A DNA stretch of 64,000 bases from Caulobacterales bacterium. Lineage in GTDB: Bacteria; Pseudomonadota; Alphaproteobacteria; Caulobacterales; Caulobacteraceae. Positions 29,507-38,518 of this stretch are shown here, one piece after another; position 1 is the first letter of the stretch, and each line of letters starts with the position of its first letter. The notes beneath the pieces are model-generated. The model searched no databases. It was not told the DNA's origin and worked only from the letters and a program-made list of their open reading frames with translations. The stretch is from contig JAEKKJ010000010.1 in assembly GCA_019510435.1 (NCBI GenBank), positions 406,431 to 470,430 on the forward strand, read 5' to 3'. The translations under genes were made by a program, and so were the position numbers.

Positions 29507-29644
29507 CGGGCGCCGCGGGCGCGCCGCGCAAGCCCGGCGGCCGCCAAATGCGCGGCGTGAAAGGCCTGCGCTGCGCCGCAGTCTCTGGACGCTCCGCGGT
29601 CCCTCGACATATGGCTTTGGGCGGACCTCAAGAGGGAGCCCCGG

Positions 29645-30322
29645 GTGACCACGCCGCGCTTCGAACTGGAATGCTTCCCCACCACCGAGCGGCCGCCGGA
29701 GATCGTGCCCGGCCGGCCGCAGCGGGCCTGGATGGACAAGTTCACCGCCCGCCATCCGTATCGCTGCCTGCCGCTCTCCATGGCCAATTCCTCGGGCTGG
29801 GAGATCCTTTCGCCGGTGGCCTTCACCGCCGAGTGGAACGGCGGGCTGATGCAGGCGGACATCACGCTCAAGCCCGACTACCCGAACCCGGACTTCCACC
29901 GCCTGGCCACCAGCCACTTCAGCCACGGCGTCTTGACCATGCACCCCGGCTACCTGTTCCGCACGCCGCCCGGCTGGTCGATCATGGTCATGGGCCCGCC
30001 GAACCAGGCCAAGGACGGCATCCAGGCCCTGGCGGGCGTGGTGGAGACCGACTGGCTGCCCTTCCCCTTCACCATGAACTGGCTCTTCACCCGCCCGGGC
30101 CGGGTGCGCTTCGAGAAGGGCGAGCCGTTCTGTTTCATCACCCTGGTGCAGGACAAGGCGCTGCACGACATCCAGCCGGTGATCCGCCGCATGGATTCCG
30201 ACCCCGAGCTGCGCCACCAGTACGACGTCTGGGAAAAGCACCGCAGCGAGTTCAACCAGCGCATCTTCCGCGGCGACCCGGAGGCCAACAAGCGCCGGCT
30301 GAAGACCCCGAAATTCGGCTGA
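29645..30322 (+). CDS. DUF6065 family protein
   Basis: The product has 225 residues from a GTG start with GAGGGAG about 8 nt upstream. The pattern [70 protein letters not shown] is that of DUF6065, a family whose members I know as conserved hypothetical proteins, sometimes near lantibiotic-like or 2OG genes. No signal peptide or membrane segment is visible. Function unknown. tRNA-Gly follows. Confidence 0.8.
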   Translation: MTTPRFELECFPTTERPPEIVPGRPQRAWMDKFTARHPYRCLPLSMANSSGWEILSPVAFTAEWNGGLMQADITLKPDYPNPDFHRLATSHFSHGVLTMHPGYLFRTPPGWSIMVMGPPNQAKDGIQALAGVVETDWLPFPFTMNWLFTRPGRVRFEKGEPFCFITLVQDKALHDIQPVIRRMDSDPELRHQYDVWEKHRSEFNQRIFRGDPEANKRRLKTPKFG

Positions 30323-30343
30323 CCGAATGCGGCGAGCGGCCGC

Positions 30344-30372
30344 TTGCAATGCGAAAGACGGTCTGCCATAAG
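30344..30372 (+). promoter_or_regulatory. sigma-70-like promoter of tRNA-Gly
   Basis: TTGCAA at 30344-30349 and CATAAG at 30367-30372 are 17 bp apart and about 42 bp before the mature tRNA. Each hexamer matches the consensus at four or five of six positions. This is a reasonable promoter for the tRNA gene. Confidence 0.5.
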
Positions 30373-30413
30373 GCCGCCTCTCGCATTTGGGGCCCTCTGG
30401 ACCCCTACGGAGC

Positions 30414-30488
30414 GCGGGCGTAGCTCAGGGGTAGAGCACAACCTTGCCAAGGTTGGGGTCGTGAGTTCGAATCTCATCGCCCGCTCCA
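30414..30488 (+). tRNA. tRNA-Gly (anticodon GCC)
   Basis: A full cloverleaf can be drawn: acceptor GCGGGCG/CGCCCGC, D arm GCTC...GAGC, anticodon stem CAACC/GGTTG with loop TTGCCAA, T arm GTGAG-TTCGAAT-CTCAT. The discriminator is T and CCA is encoded (30486-30488). The anticodon GCC reads GGC and GGT glycine codons. Confidence 0.98.
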
Positions 30489-30734
30489 ATATTCGCGGAA
30501 TACATCGACCTTAAGCCGGCCGATCACGGCCATTGCTAGCTCCGAAGGCCAAGGCCTCAAGCGCTGCGAAGCCCGCGAGCTTTCCGCTGCAGGATGCGAT
30601 TTCGCAGAACTCGGACCTGGCGTCTTGGCCTCGCGGTCCGAACGCAATCCTTGCCTAGCCTCGCCGCTGCGCCTGAAGTTGGAAGAGGCTCCGGCCCTCT
30701 TTTGTCAACGCACGATTGCGGATAGCAGAACCCC

Positions 30735-31559
30735 ATGCTGGACTGCACCCTGGCCTACGGCCTCAGTTTCCTGTTCCCCGCGGGTGATAGCGCTGTTGGC
30801 GCGTCCTTGAAGAACCATGGCGAGTTCTCACGGGTTGAGTTGGACTTTCTGTTGGATCACGCCGATGCCGCCGACAGCGCCACGTTCATAGATGTGGGGG
30901 CGAACATCGGGTCGATCGCGCTTCCGTTCGCCAAGGCGCGGCCGTCGTGGCAGGTCTTCGCCATCGAGGCGCACAGAGGCCTGGCTGGCCTTCTGGCGGC
31001 CAACACCCATCAGAATCTGCTTTCGAATGTCGAGGTGTTCAACGCCGCCGCAGGTCCAGAGCGCGTGCTCGCCGACTTTCCCACGATCTCCTTTTCGATA
31101 CCGGGGAATTTCGGCCAGCTGCGCTTCGGAACTACCGGCGCGACCGAGGCAGTCCGCATGCTGACGCTCGATGAAGTGGCTCCCCCCGACACGAGGATCA
31201 TAAAGGTCGATGTCGAAGGTTTCGAACCCGAAGTCCTGAAAGGGTCCTCGGGTCTCTTGGAGCGAGAAGAAGCGATCTGGCTTCTGGAGGCCTCAATTCA
31301 TAGACCGACGCAAACGGCGGAGGTGATCAGGACCTTCCAGCTGCTGGGCTACAACGCCTTCTGGTTCTACGTTCCGTTTGTGACCCCAGTCGCGCCAAAG
31401 GGTCCTCCGATCGACGCCTCCAAGGGCGATTCGAACATTGTAGTTCTTCCAAGACATATCGGGAATAAATGGAACCTGACACCCGTACAGTCGCCGGATG
31501 AACAGCGCCCGCCGGACATTTCTAGCTATCTGTACTTGAACAGATACGGTATATACTAG
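30735..31559 (+). CDS. FkbM family methyltransferase
   Basis: The product has 274 residues. The SAM-binding start FIDVGANIGSIALPFAKA (about residues 51-68), the acidic FAIEAH after it, and the IIKVDVEGFEPEVLKGSSGLL block are those of FkbM methyltransferases, which methylate sugars, polysaccharides or natural products. Codon use is less GC-extreme than in the neighbours. The gene lies 246 bp after tRNA-Gly, a common insertion site, so transfer is possible. No glycan genes are adjacent. Confidence 0.88.
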   Translation: MLDCTLAYGLSFLFPAGDSAVGASLKNHGEFSRVELDFLLDHADAADSATFIDVGANIGSIALPFAKARPSWQVFAIEAHRGLAGLLAANTHQNLLSNVEVFNAAAGPERVLADFPTISFSIPGNFGQLRFGTTGATEAVRMLTLDEVAPPDTRIIKVDVEGFEPEVLKGSSGLLEREEAIWLLEASIHRPTQTAEVIRTFQLLGYNAFWFYVPFVTPVAPKGPPIDASKGDSNIVVLPRHIGNKWNLTPVQSPDEQRPPDISSYLYLNRYGIY

Positions 31560-31726
31560 AATACGGATTGTGGATTGGATCGGCGCCGCAATCGGAATTC
31601 GCGAGTCCGCCACCGCCCGGATAATGAGCTTTCGAAGGCGTTGCGCTACGGCACTGGGGCGGAACCGCGCGCCGGCGTCGCGGATTGCTGGATCTCAGCA
31701 GCCCGGAGCGGCCGAAGGGAGCGGTC

Positions 31727-32056
31727 ATGCGACAACCGCCGAGCAATATCCAATCTGGCCAGCCTACCGCCGAGAGCACCTTGGACACCCCGCGCAAGGT
31801 CGCCGGGGCAGACGAGCCTGAAGGGACCCACTTCGAGCCGGACCCGGAGCAGGGCGTCAAGGTCGTCCACCAGGTGCGGCCGACCATGCTGCCGGTGGAG
31901 GGCCCCACCGACGACGACGGCCAGGGCGGGCGGGAGGACGCCACGTGCGCCGATGTCCGCGTCACCCCCACCGTCGCCTCCGTTCGCGAGGCGCTGCCCA
32001 CGGACGGCGACGACGAGGGGCGCGAGGACAACGACGGCGAGGGACGGCCCGCTTAG
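31727..32056 (+). CDS. acidic low-complexity hypothetical protein
   Basis: The product has 109 residues from ATG 31727, which has AGGGAG about 6 nt upstream. It is hydrophilic, strongly acidic and rich in Asp, Glu, Gly and Pro (GPTDDDGQGGREDATC, DGDDEGREDNDGEGRPA), so probably disordered. There is no signal peptide and no family I recognise. It converges on the haem peroxidase gene with 30 bp between. Confidence 0.5.
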   Translation: MRQPPSNIQSGQPTAESTLDTPRKVAGADEPEGTHFEPDPEQGVKVVHQVRPTMLPVEGPTDDDGQGGREDATCADVRVTPTVASVREALPTDGDDEGREDNDGEGRPA

Positions 32057-32086
32057 GGAGCCGCCCTCCCGCCGCGGCGGCTTACG

Positions 32087-33646
32087 TCACTCCGCCGGCA
32101 CCAGGGTCTTTTCCGCGGCCAGGGCGACGCCGATCTCGGCGAAGAGTTCGGCCATGGTGAAGGTGGGCTTGTTGTTGATCGAGCGCCACATGGGCCCGAC
32201 GTTCAGCACCGAGTCCGGGTCCTTCAGCATCAGGCCGACGAAGGTCTCCAGCACGATGGCGCCGCCCAATGGGCCCAGGCGCGCGCCGAGGGCCAGCGGA
32301 TCCTTGCCGGCCGCGACGCCGTCGATCACGCCCTGCTCGGCCTCCGCCAGGATGTAGAACCACAGCGGCGCATTGCCCTTGAAGGTCGGGGCGATGTCGG
32401 CGATCGGGCGGCGGTTGTCGAAGGCGTTGTCGACCCGCACCGTCAGCTTGGCGTCCGGCAGGACCGCGGCGCCGACAATGGCGGCGGCGTGCTGGCCGGA
32501 CGGCAGGCCGAAGTCGCGGCCGCGGCGCAGGTTGCGCTCGGCCAGGGACGGCACGGAACTGGCGATCGCCGGCGGCAGCATGGACAGCGGGTCCACCAGC
32601 ATGGTGTCGATCTTGTAGGCCAGCTGGGTGCGCAGGAGGGCCTTGGCGTTGTTGGGCGCCCCCTCGCCGTTGTCCATGGCCTGGCCGGCGGGCAGGTCGG
32701 CGGAGAAGAACAGGCTCCAGTCGATGTGCTTGCCCGGATCCAGCTTGCGGAAGCCGCGCAGGCCGCCGTCCGCCCCGTCGAAGATGGGGAACAGCCGCTT
32801 GTTGTCCGGCGCCGTCAGCGGCCGGTCGCCGGGCGCGACGGAGAGCCGGTAGCCCGGCCGGACCATCGAGTGGCCGAACCGGTAGGCGGCCACCGAGAAC
32901 TCGATCGGCATGTAGGAGGGCCGGGTGAGGTCGTAGAGGCGCAGGGTCGGATGGCGCCCCTGCTTCAGGGCGGTGAGGGTCGGCTTGACCGTGCTGGCCT
33001 CGGTGTCGATCACCCGCGGCAGGAAGTCGTCCAGCAGCATGCGCTGGTAGTGCTGGCGGGTCTTCAGCCGGGCCCATGCGAAGGCCTCGGCGGCGTTGCG
33101 CCCGGTGGTCGCCGCCTGGCGCACCAGGCTGTTGTGGAAGCGGATGAACGCCGACTGCAGCTGGGCGACGATGGAATTCTCGTCGTTGCGCGGGTCGCCG
33201 ATGATGGCGCGGCCGTTGGCGTTGCGCTGGACGTCCGGGACGCCGTTCTCCAGCGCCTCGCCCAGCAGGAGGGTGCCGTCGAAGGGGTCGGCGTAGAGAT
33301 AGGGCTGATCCTCCGGACCGCGGCCATAGATGTTGTCCAGGTCGAAGCGCGGCGTGCGCTCGTTGGCGGCGTGGGCCAGGCTGGTGGGATCGTCGAAGTT
33401 CGAATGGGCGTCGAAGGTCAGGTCGTGGTCCACGAACTGGCCCAGGTAGGTGTAGCCGGCGGGGGTGAAGGGGTTCTCCTCGTCGTCGGCGCCGTCCTTG
33501 GCGTCGTCGTGGGGGCTGATCATCGCCTTGGCGAGGGCGATCAGGTCGTCGTTGGAATGCTGGGCGGGCGTCAGCTGGTCCAGCAGCTTCATGCGGCCGA
33601 AGCCGCCTTCGGCGACAGTGTGGGCGCCATGTGCGGGATATTGCAT
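32087..33646 (-). CDS. animal-type haem peroxidase
   Basis: The product has 519 residues from ATG 33646, preceded by GGGAG at 8 nt. It fits the peroxidase-cyclooxygenase superfamily (An_peroxidase): distal region QFVDHDLTFD with His74, distal-arginine region GDPRNDENS (Arg153), FIRFHNSLV, and a proximal helix YRFGHSMVRPGY with His259. No signal peptide is visible, so it is cytosolic or leaves by type I secretion, as reported for some bacterial members. Likely substrates are halides, phenols or lipids; the sequence does not decide. Confidence 0.88.
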   Translation of the reverse strand: MQYPAHGAHTVAEGGFGRMKLLDQLTPAQHSNDDLIALAKAMISPHDDAKDGADDEENPFTPAGYTYLGQFVDHDLTFDAHSNFDDPTSLAHAANERTPRFDLDNIYGRGPEDQPYLYADPFDGTLLLGEALENGVPDVQRNANGRAIIGDPRNDENSIVAQLQSAFIRFHNSLVRQAATTGRNAAEAFAWARLKTRQHYQRMLLDDFLPRVIDTEASTVKPTLTALKQGRHPTLRLYDLTRPSYMPIEFSVAAYRFGHSMVRPGYRLSVAPGDRPLTAPDNKRLFPIFDGADGGLRGFRKLDPGKHIDWSLFFSADLPAGQAMDNGEGAPNNAKALLRTQLAYKIDTMLVDPLSMLPPAIASSVPSLAERNLRRGRDFGLPSGQHAAAIVGAAVLPDAKLTVRVDNAFDNRRPIADIAPTFKGNAPLWFYILAEAEQGVIDGVAAGKDPLALGARLGPLGGAIVLETFVGLMLKDPDSVLNVGPMWRSINNKPTFTMAELFAEIGVALAAEKTLVPAE

Positions 33647-33823
33647 GCGGAGTCTCCCGGCCGGGGTGGCGCGCGCGGGCGCTCGGCCGCGGCCGATGGT
33701 TGCGGTTTGGGGGCACGCTTGAGGGACTGGCGCCCGGACGCTGGGGCGCATGGCGAAGGCAACGCCCAGGCGTGCGGCGAGTCAACCGTCAGTTTAGGAA
33801 CTACATCTCACGCGAGTGTGAGG

Positions 33824-34633
33824 TCAGAACCGGCGGGCGACGCCCACATAGAGCTCGAGGTCCGGCGTGTCGTGCGTCAGGCCGGCGTTGAGCCCGGCGT
33901 CGAGCTGCAGGTCCTTGGCCGCCATCCAGGCGGCGGAGAGGTCGAAGCTGGCGCTGTTCACATGCCCGCCGGGATCCTCGTCGCCCTCAGCCCACAGCTC
34001 GGCGCCCACCGACAGCGGGCCCAGGGCGTGGCCGACGGAGACGGCGGTGGAGAAGGCGAGGTGGCGGCCATGGGCGTCGCCGTCGCGGCGCAGGTCGGCC
34101 TCGGGCGTCACGCCCAGCGAGAAGCCGCCGCCCAGGTCTGCGGAGACCGGCAGGCGCACCCCGCCTTCCCAGTCGCCGGCGCCCTGGTGGTGTGTGCCGG
34201 TGGGCGCGGTCGCGAAGGCCTGCAGCGAGACCAGGGTTCCCTTGCCGTCCGGGTCGCTAAGGGCGGTGCGGAAGCCGAGGGCGAGGTCGCCGAAGCCGGA
34301 GCGGCGGGTGCGGCCGCCCGCGTCGCGGCTGCGCTCGATGCTCCAGGGCGTGACCACGGCCTCCAGCTCGGTGTGCGAGGCGATGCCGTAGCGGATCTCG
34401 GTCTGGCCGATCGTATAGACGTCGTCGCGCTGGCCGCCGCCGCGCTGGAGGGCCGCGTCCGCCAGGCCGGTCTCCAGCTGCAGGCGCCCGACGTCCAGGA
34501 TGCAGGCCGGCGTGGCCTTGCCGGGGCGGTCGGCGCAGAAGTCGCGCAGGTCCTGCGCCCGGGCAGCCTGGTGGGCCGCGCCGGCGAGCGCGAGCGACAG
34601 GGCCATGTTGCTGATAAGCGATCGTCCGATCAC
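33824..34633 (-). CDS. outer-membrane beta-barrel protein, phenol MetA-pathway type
   Basis: The product has 269 residues from GTG 34633 (GAGG six bases upstream), with a signal peptide ending near residue 26 (AARAQ). Alternating strands such as TEIRYGIASHTELEAVVTPW, GFGDLALGFRTAL and a terminal aromatic residue (VGVARRF) match the MetA-pathway phenol degradation family of barrel proteins. Transport role and substrate are unknown. Co-directional with the haem peroxidase downstream (177-bp gap, nothing else seen there). Confidence 0.8.
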   Translation of the reverse strand: MIGRSLISNMALSLALAGAAHQAARAQDLRDFCADRPGKATPACILDVGRLQLETGLADAALQRGGGQRDDVYTIGQTEIRYGIASHTELEAVVTPWSIERSRDAGGRTRRSGFGDLALGFRTALSDPDGKGTLVSLQAFATAPTGTHHQGAGDWEGGVRLPVSADLGGGFSLGVTPEADLRRDGDAHGRHLAFSTAVSVGHALGPLSVGAELWAEGDEDPGGHVNSASFDLSAAWMAAKDLQLDAGLNAGLTHDTPDLELYVGVARRF

Positions 34634-34682
34634 GCGAAGCCTCGGCCGTAGGGGTCCGCCAGCTCTAGCGTGCGTCGCGCCG

Positions 34683-36179
34683 CTAACCGAGGCCCCACTG
34701 CGACAGCCAGGCGTAGAAGATGGATTCGCGCTTCTGGCTGGTCTGGATGTCGGTCATCAGGCTGGAAAGCCGGCCCTTGCCCTGGTCGCGCGCGGCGATG
34801 ACGGACTGGTTGTAGGCGCGGATGTTGCTGGGGCCGGCGACGACCGGCGGCGGCGGCGGGGCCGCACCCTTGCCGCCCTTGCCCTTGGCGCCGCCCTTGC
34901 CCGGGGCCGGCGCGGCGGTGGCCACTTGCACGGGCGCGGATCCGGGCGGGCCCAGCTCTGAAGCGCGGACGTAGCCGGACTGGCCACCCAGGTCGACCTC
35001 CCACCAGCCCCCGTCGGGCTGGCCGCTCTTCGGCTTCACCTCGCGGCCCACGGGGAAGTTCATCAGCACGGCGGCGGAGGCCACCGGGGCGGCGCGCACC
35101 GTCGCGGCCTTGATCGCCACCAGCGAGGGCGGCGGCGCCGGCGCGGCCGCCTGCTGGGTCGCGCCCGCCCCGCCCCCGCCGCCGGACGCCTTGGGCATGC
35201 TGAGCCGGCTGGTGTTGGCCTGGGTCGCGTAGGCCGGCGTCTGGCCGCCCAGCACGTCGGCCTCGGAGGTCCCGTCGGTCATGGCCCGACCCTGGGTGAA
35301 GGTCTTGGCCATGCCCACATGCTGGTCGACGACGCCGCCGGTCAGGTCGATGTCCTTCTTCAGCGCCCCCTGCAGCTCGGTGCGCTCGCGCTTGATGGCC
35401 TTGCGGTCCTTGTCGTTGCTGGCGCCGGCCAGGCGGGTGTTGATGTCGTTCAGCTGGCGCGAGCGGCATTCCACTAGCGCCGTGCCGCTGTCGGCGATCT
35501 CGTGGGTGACCGCCAGCTGACGCGCGGCGTCCTGGTCGATGTTGTAGGAGGCCTTCTTCAGGTCGCCGCCGGCCTCCTGCTCCTTCAGCTGGGCATAGGC
35601 CTCGGCGGTGGCGACGATGGCCACCAGCACCGCCAGGGCGGCATAGGCCTTGGCGTCCCCGCCATAACCGCCGCCGCCGATGCCGGGGACGTTAAGGTTC
35701 ATGGCGCCGCTCAGCATGTCCTGGCCGAACGCCACGCCGGCGCTCTGCTGCGGCGGTGCGCCGCCGTTCTGCTGGGCCTGCTGCTGCGCCTGTTGCTGGG
35801 CCGCCTGCTGGGCGGCCAGGCCGGCCACCGCGCCCAGCGGGCTCATCGCCGCCAGGCCGCCGAAGCCGCCCCCGAATCCCCCGCTATGGGAGCCGGGCAG
35901 CGGAATGTTGCCGCTCATCACGCCCTTGGCGAGGAACAGGCCGCCCTGCTTGATGCCCTCGCCGATGGCCTGGCTCATCTTGGAGTGCTTCAGCTCCTTG
36001 TAGTCGGTGTCGAGCTTGACCAGCGGCGCCCGCTCGGTGGAGCAGGCGTCGAGCACCGGGTCGGTCTTGGCGTAGGCGCCGGCGGGGAGGGGTTGCACGC
36101 AGAGGCCGAGGAGCGCGATCGCGCTCACCGTGAGGCGCAGGCGCCGGTTGGCGCGCATCTGGTCCATGGTCGTCCCCAT
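34683..36179 (-). CDS. secreted SH3-domain protein, partner of the orthocaspase
   Basis: The product has 498 residues; ATG 36167 is an alternative start. A signal peptide (SAIALLGLCVQPLPAGAYA) is followed by a glycine/alanine/glutamine-rich part (AAQQAAQQQAQQQAQQ at about 123-138) and a helical stretch with ERTELQGALKKDID. A bacterial SH3 domain sits at about 357-415 (ATVRAAPVASAAVLMNFPVGREV ... GYVRASELG). Bacterial SH3 domains usually bind cell wall. It begins 15 bp after the stop of the orthocaspase gene, so the two are one operon. Its job is unknown. Confidence 0.75.
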   Translation of the reverse strand: MGTTMDQMRANRRLRLTVSAIALLGLCVQPLPAGAYAKTDPVLDACSTERAPLVKLDTDYKELKHSKMSQAIGEGIKQGGLFLAKGVMSGNIPLPGSHSGGFGGGFGGLAAMSPLGAVAGLAAQQAAQQQAQQQAQQNGGAPPQQSAGVAFGQDMLSGAMNLNVPGIGGGGYGGDAKAYAALAVLVAIVATAEAYAQLKEQEAGGDLKKASYNIDQDAARQLAVTHEIADSGTALVECRSRQLNDINTRLAGASNDKDRKAIKRERTELQGALKKDIDLTGGVVDQHVGMAKTFTQGRAMTDGTSEADVLGGQTPAYATQANTSRLSMPKASGGGGGAGATQQAAAPAPPPSLVAIKAATVRAAPVASAAVLMNFPVGREVKPKSGQPDGGWWEVDLGGQSGYVRASELGPPGSAPVQVATAAPAPGKGGAKGKGGKGAAPPPPPVVAGPSNIRAYNQSVIAARDQGKGRLSSLMTDIQTSQKRESIFYAWLSQWGLG

Positions 36180-36194
36180 CCCTTTGGCGCGCCC

Positions 36195-38249
36195 CTAGCG
36201 CGCGCCCAGCCGTTCGAGTTCGTCACGGGCGCCGTCGTCGCCGGCGGCCGCGGCCTTGCGCAGGTAGTCCAGGGCCTTGGTCCGGTTGGCCGGCACGCCC
36301 TGGCCGGCCTCGTACATCAGGCCCAGGTTGCGCAGGGCCAGGGCGCTGCCCTTGTCGGCCGCCAGCTGGAAGAGGCGCACCGCCTGCGCCGGATCGGCGC
36401 GCATCCCGGCCCCGCGGGCCATCAGGCTGCCGAGTCCCAGGTAGCCGCGCGCATCGCCGGCGTCCGCCGCTTGGCGGTAGTACTGGGCGGCGCGCTGATA
36501 GTCCTGCGGCAGGCCATTCCCGCTCTCGAACAGCACCGCCAGGCTCGACATGCCCTCGCTGTTCCCGGCGTCGGCGGCACGCTGGTACCAGGTGGCGGCC
36601 TGCACGGGATCGACCCGCACCACCTTGCCGTCCTCGTAGGCGTAGCCCAGGTGGACCATGGCGTCGGTGTCGCCGGCCAGGGCGGCGCGCTGGTAGAGGT
36701 CGAAGGACCGCTTGGCGTTCGGGGTCACGCCGTCGCCGCGGTCGTAGGCGTCGGCCAGCTGGGCGATCGAGGGTCCGTCGCCGGAATCCACCGCCTTCTG
36801 CAGCCACGCAGCGCCCTGGCGCGGATCGGCGGAAACGCCGCGGCCGCGGTAATAGGCCTCGGCCAGCATGCCCATGGCGTTGGGCGAGCCCTTGTCGGCC
36901 GCCTTCTGGATCCACTGGAAGCCCGAGGCCTCGTCCTTGGGCGTGCCGAAGCCGTTCAGCCGGCAGAGGCCCCAGTTGACCATGCCGCCCGAGTGGCCGG
37001 CGTCGGCGCTGGCCTTGAACCACTTCGCCGCGGCGGCGATGTCCTTGGCCGCGCCCTTGCCGCTCAACGACATGACGCCGAGGTTGTACATGGCCGCGCC
37101 ATTGCCCTGCTGGGCGGCGGTGGTCCAGTCGCGGTAGGCGGCCTTGTAGTCGCCGCGGGCGAACTCGTCGCGCGCCTGGTCCACCAGGCTCTGGCCCGGC
37201 GCGGCCGAGCGGGTGGCCACCTGGAACGAGCCCGGCGGCAGCTTCTTGATGGCGTTGATGCGGTTCAGGGCCAGCTTGCGGAAGGAGCCGGCGATCTCAC
37301 CGCGGTCCTGGGCGTCCATATAGGCCTGGAAGTCGGCCGGATCGTCGCTGTCCTTGATGGTCTGCCAGAAGACCTGGTCCTTCTCCCACTTGATCTTGGC
37401 GAGTTGGGCGGCGGGGTCCGGACCGGCCGAGGCGACCTGGGTCTTCGGCCCGGCGGGATCGAAGGTCCAGTGCACGTCGGGCCAGATGCCCTGCAGGTCG
37501 GGCGTCTGCTCGTTCTCCGTCATCCGGCTGACCTCGGCCTGGACGTAGGAGGGCAGCTCGCCCACCGTCATGCCCGGCCGGGTCATCCCCTGGGTCAGGG
37601 CCGTGGCGAAGGGGCTGTTGGCGCCCTGGCCGTCCTGGGCCGTCTCGCCGGGCCCGGCGGCCATCAGCGTGACCACCTGGGTCGAGGCGGGCCCGGTCTC
37701 GCGCACCAGTCCGCGGGTGTTGCCCCCCAGGCTGCGCGAGGCGACGGGATTGTTGCGGCAGGCGTCCAGGATCACCAGGCGCACCTTCGTGGCCCCGGTC
37801 AGCGACTCGGCGAGCTTCGACGACTCGATGGCCGTGCCCAGCAGCGTGGTCTTGTTGGTGGCCAGCGCGTCCTTGGGCAGCAGGTAGTTGACGCCATCCA
37901 CCATCGCGCCATGGCCGGCGTAGTAGATCACCGCGGCGTCGGCGCCCTTGGCCTGTTCCTCGAACGCGCCGATGCCTTCCAGCAGCTGCACCCGGCTGGG
38001 ATCGTTCAGCATCGTCACCTGGAAGCCCAGCTTCTGCAGGGTGGCCTGCACCAGCCTGGCGTCCTTGGCCGGATTGGTCAGGGCCGGGACCTTCTCGTAC
38101 TTCGAGACCCCGATGATCAGGGCGATCCGGTTGGCGGCCAGCGCCGCGCCCCCGATCAGGATGTTGAACACCAGGGCCAGCAGGACCATCACGATCCCGC
38201 CTGCCGACTTGCGACGCCCCAGGGGCGGCGAAGGCGCCCGCTGACTCAC
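36195..38249 (-). CDS. orthocaspase (peptidase C14) fused to Sel1 repeats
   Basis: The product has 684 residues from GTG 38249 behind a strong GGAGGG site. A membrane anchor or signal occupies 19-39. Residues about 41-265 form a caspase-like p20 domain with catalytic His113 (YYAGHGA) and Cys164 (LDACRNNP). Residues about 355-680 hold some eight or nine Sel1-like repeats (AMYNLGVMSLSGKGA, MVHLGYAYEDGK, ALRNLGLMYEAGQG). The caspase part should lie in the periplasm. Family members cut after basic or acidic residues; the targets here are not known. The operon partner is the SH3 protein. Confidence 0.9.
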   Translation of the reverse strand: MSQRAPSPPLGRRKSAGGIVMVLLALVFNILIGGAALAANRIALIIGVSKYEKVPALTNPAKDARLVQATLQKLGFQVTMLNDPSRVQLLEGIGAFEEQAKGADAAVIYYAGHGAMVDGVNYLLPKDALATNKTTLLGTAIESSKLAESLTGATKVRLVILDACRNNPVASRSLGGNTRGLVRETGPASTQVVTLMAAGPGETAQDGQGANSPFATALTQGMTRPGMTVGELPSYVQAEVSRMTENEQTPDLQGIWPDVHWTFDPAGPKTQVASAGPDPAAQLAKIKWEKDQVFWQTIKDSDDPADFQAYMDAQDRGEIAGSFRKLALNRINAIKKLPPGSFQVATRSAAPGQSLVDQARDEFARGDYKAAYRDWTTAAQQGNGAAMYNLGVMSLSGKGAAKDIAAAAKWFKASADAGHSGGMVNWGLCRLNGFGTPKDEASGFQWIQKAADKGSPNAMGMLAEAYYRGRGVSADPRQGAAWLQKAVDSGDGPSIAQLADAYDRGDGVTPNAKRSFDLYQRAALAGDTDAMVHLGYAYEDGKVVRVDPVQAATWYQRAADAGNSEGMSSLAVLFESGNGLPQDYQRAAQYYRQAADAGDARGYLGLGSLMARGAGMRADPAQAVRLFQLAADKGSALALRNLGLMYEAGQGVPANRTKALDYLRKAAAAGDDGARDELERLGAR

Positions 38250-38518
38250 GACCCCTACCCTCCAGCCGCGGAAGACCGCGTTACCCGAACAATAGCCAAC
38301 ACCACCGGGGCGCCCCGATCAAGGGTCAGGCGCCGGTGGGCGGCCATACCTTATTCGCAGCCGGGCGCGCCACGGATGCGCGGATCGGCCCGGCAGCCCC
38401 CCGAAGTCGGCCGGACGCTGCCACGGCCGCGGTTTCCCGTGCGCTTTCCGTGCGTTAACGGCCCGTTCGGCTGATACCGGTATCGTCCGCACGAACGAAG
38501 GTCCTTTTGGGGGGACGG

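Noticed and set aside
30414..32056. An integrated island at tRNA-Gly
   Set aside because: No integrase and no second copy of the tRNA 3' end is seen. Kept only as a weak suspicion around FkbM.
35502..38474. A 990-codon plus-strand frame opposite the orthocaspase and SH3 genes
   Set aside because: It has low-complexity composition and no family pattern, whereas the minus strand has full domains with catalytic residues.
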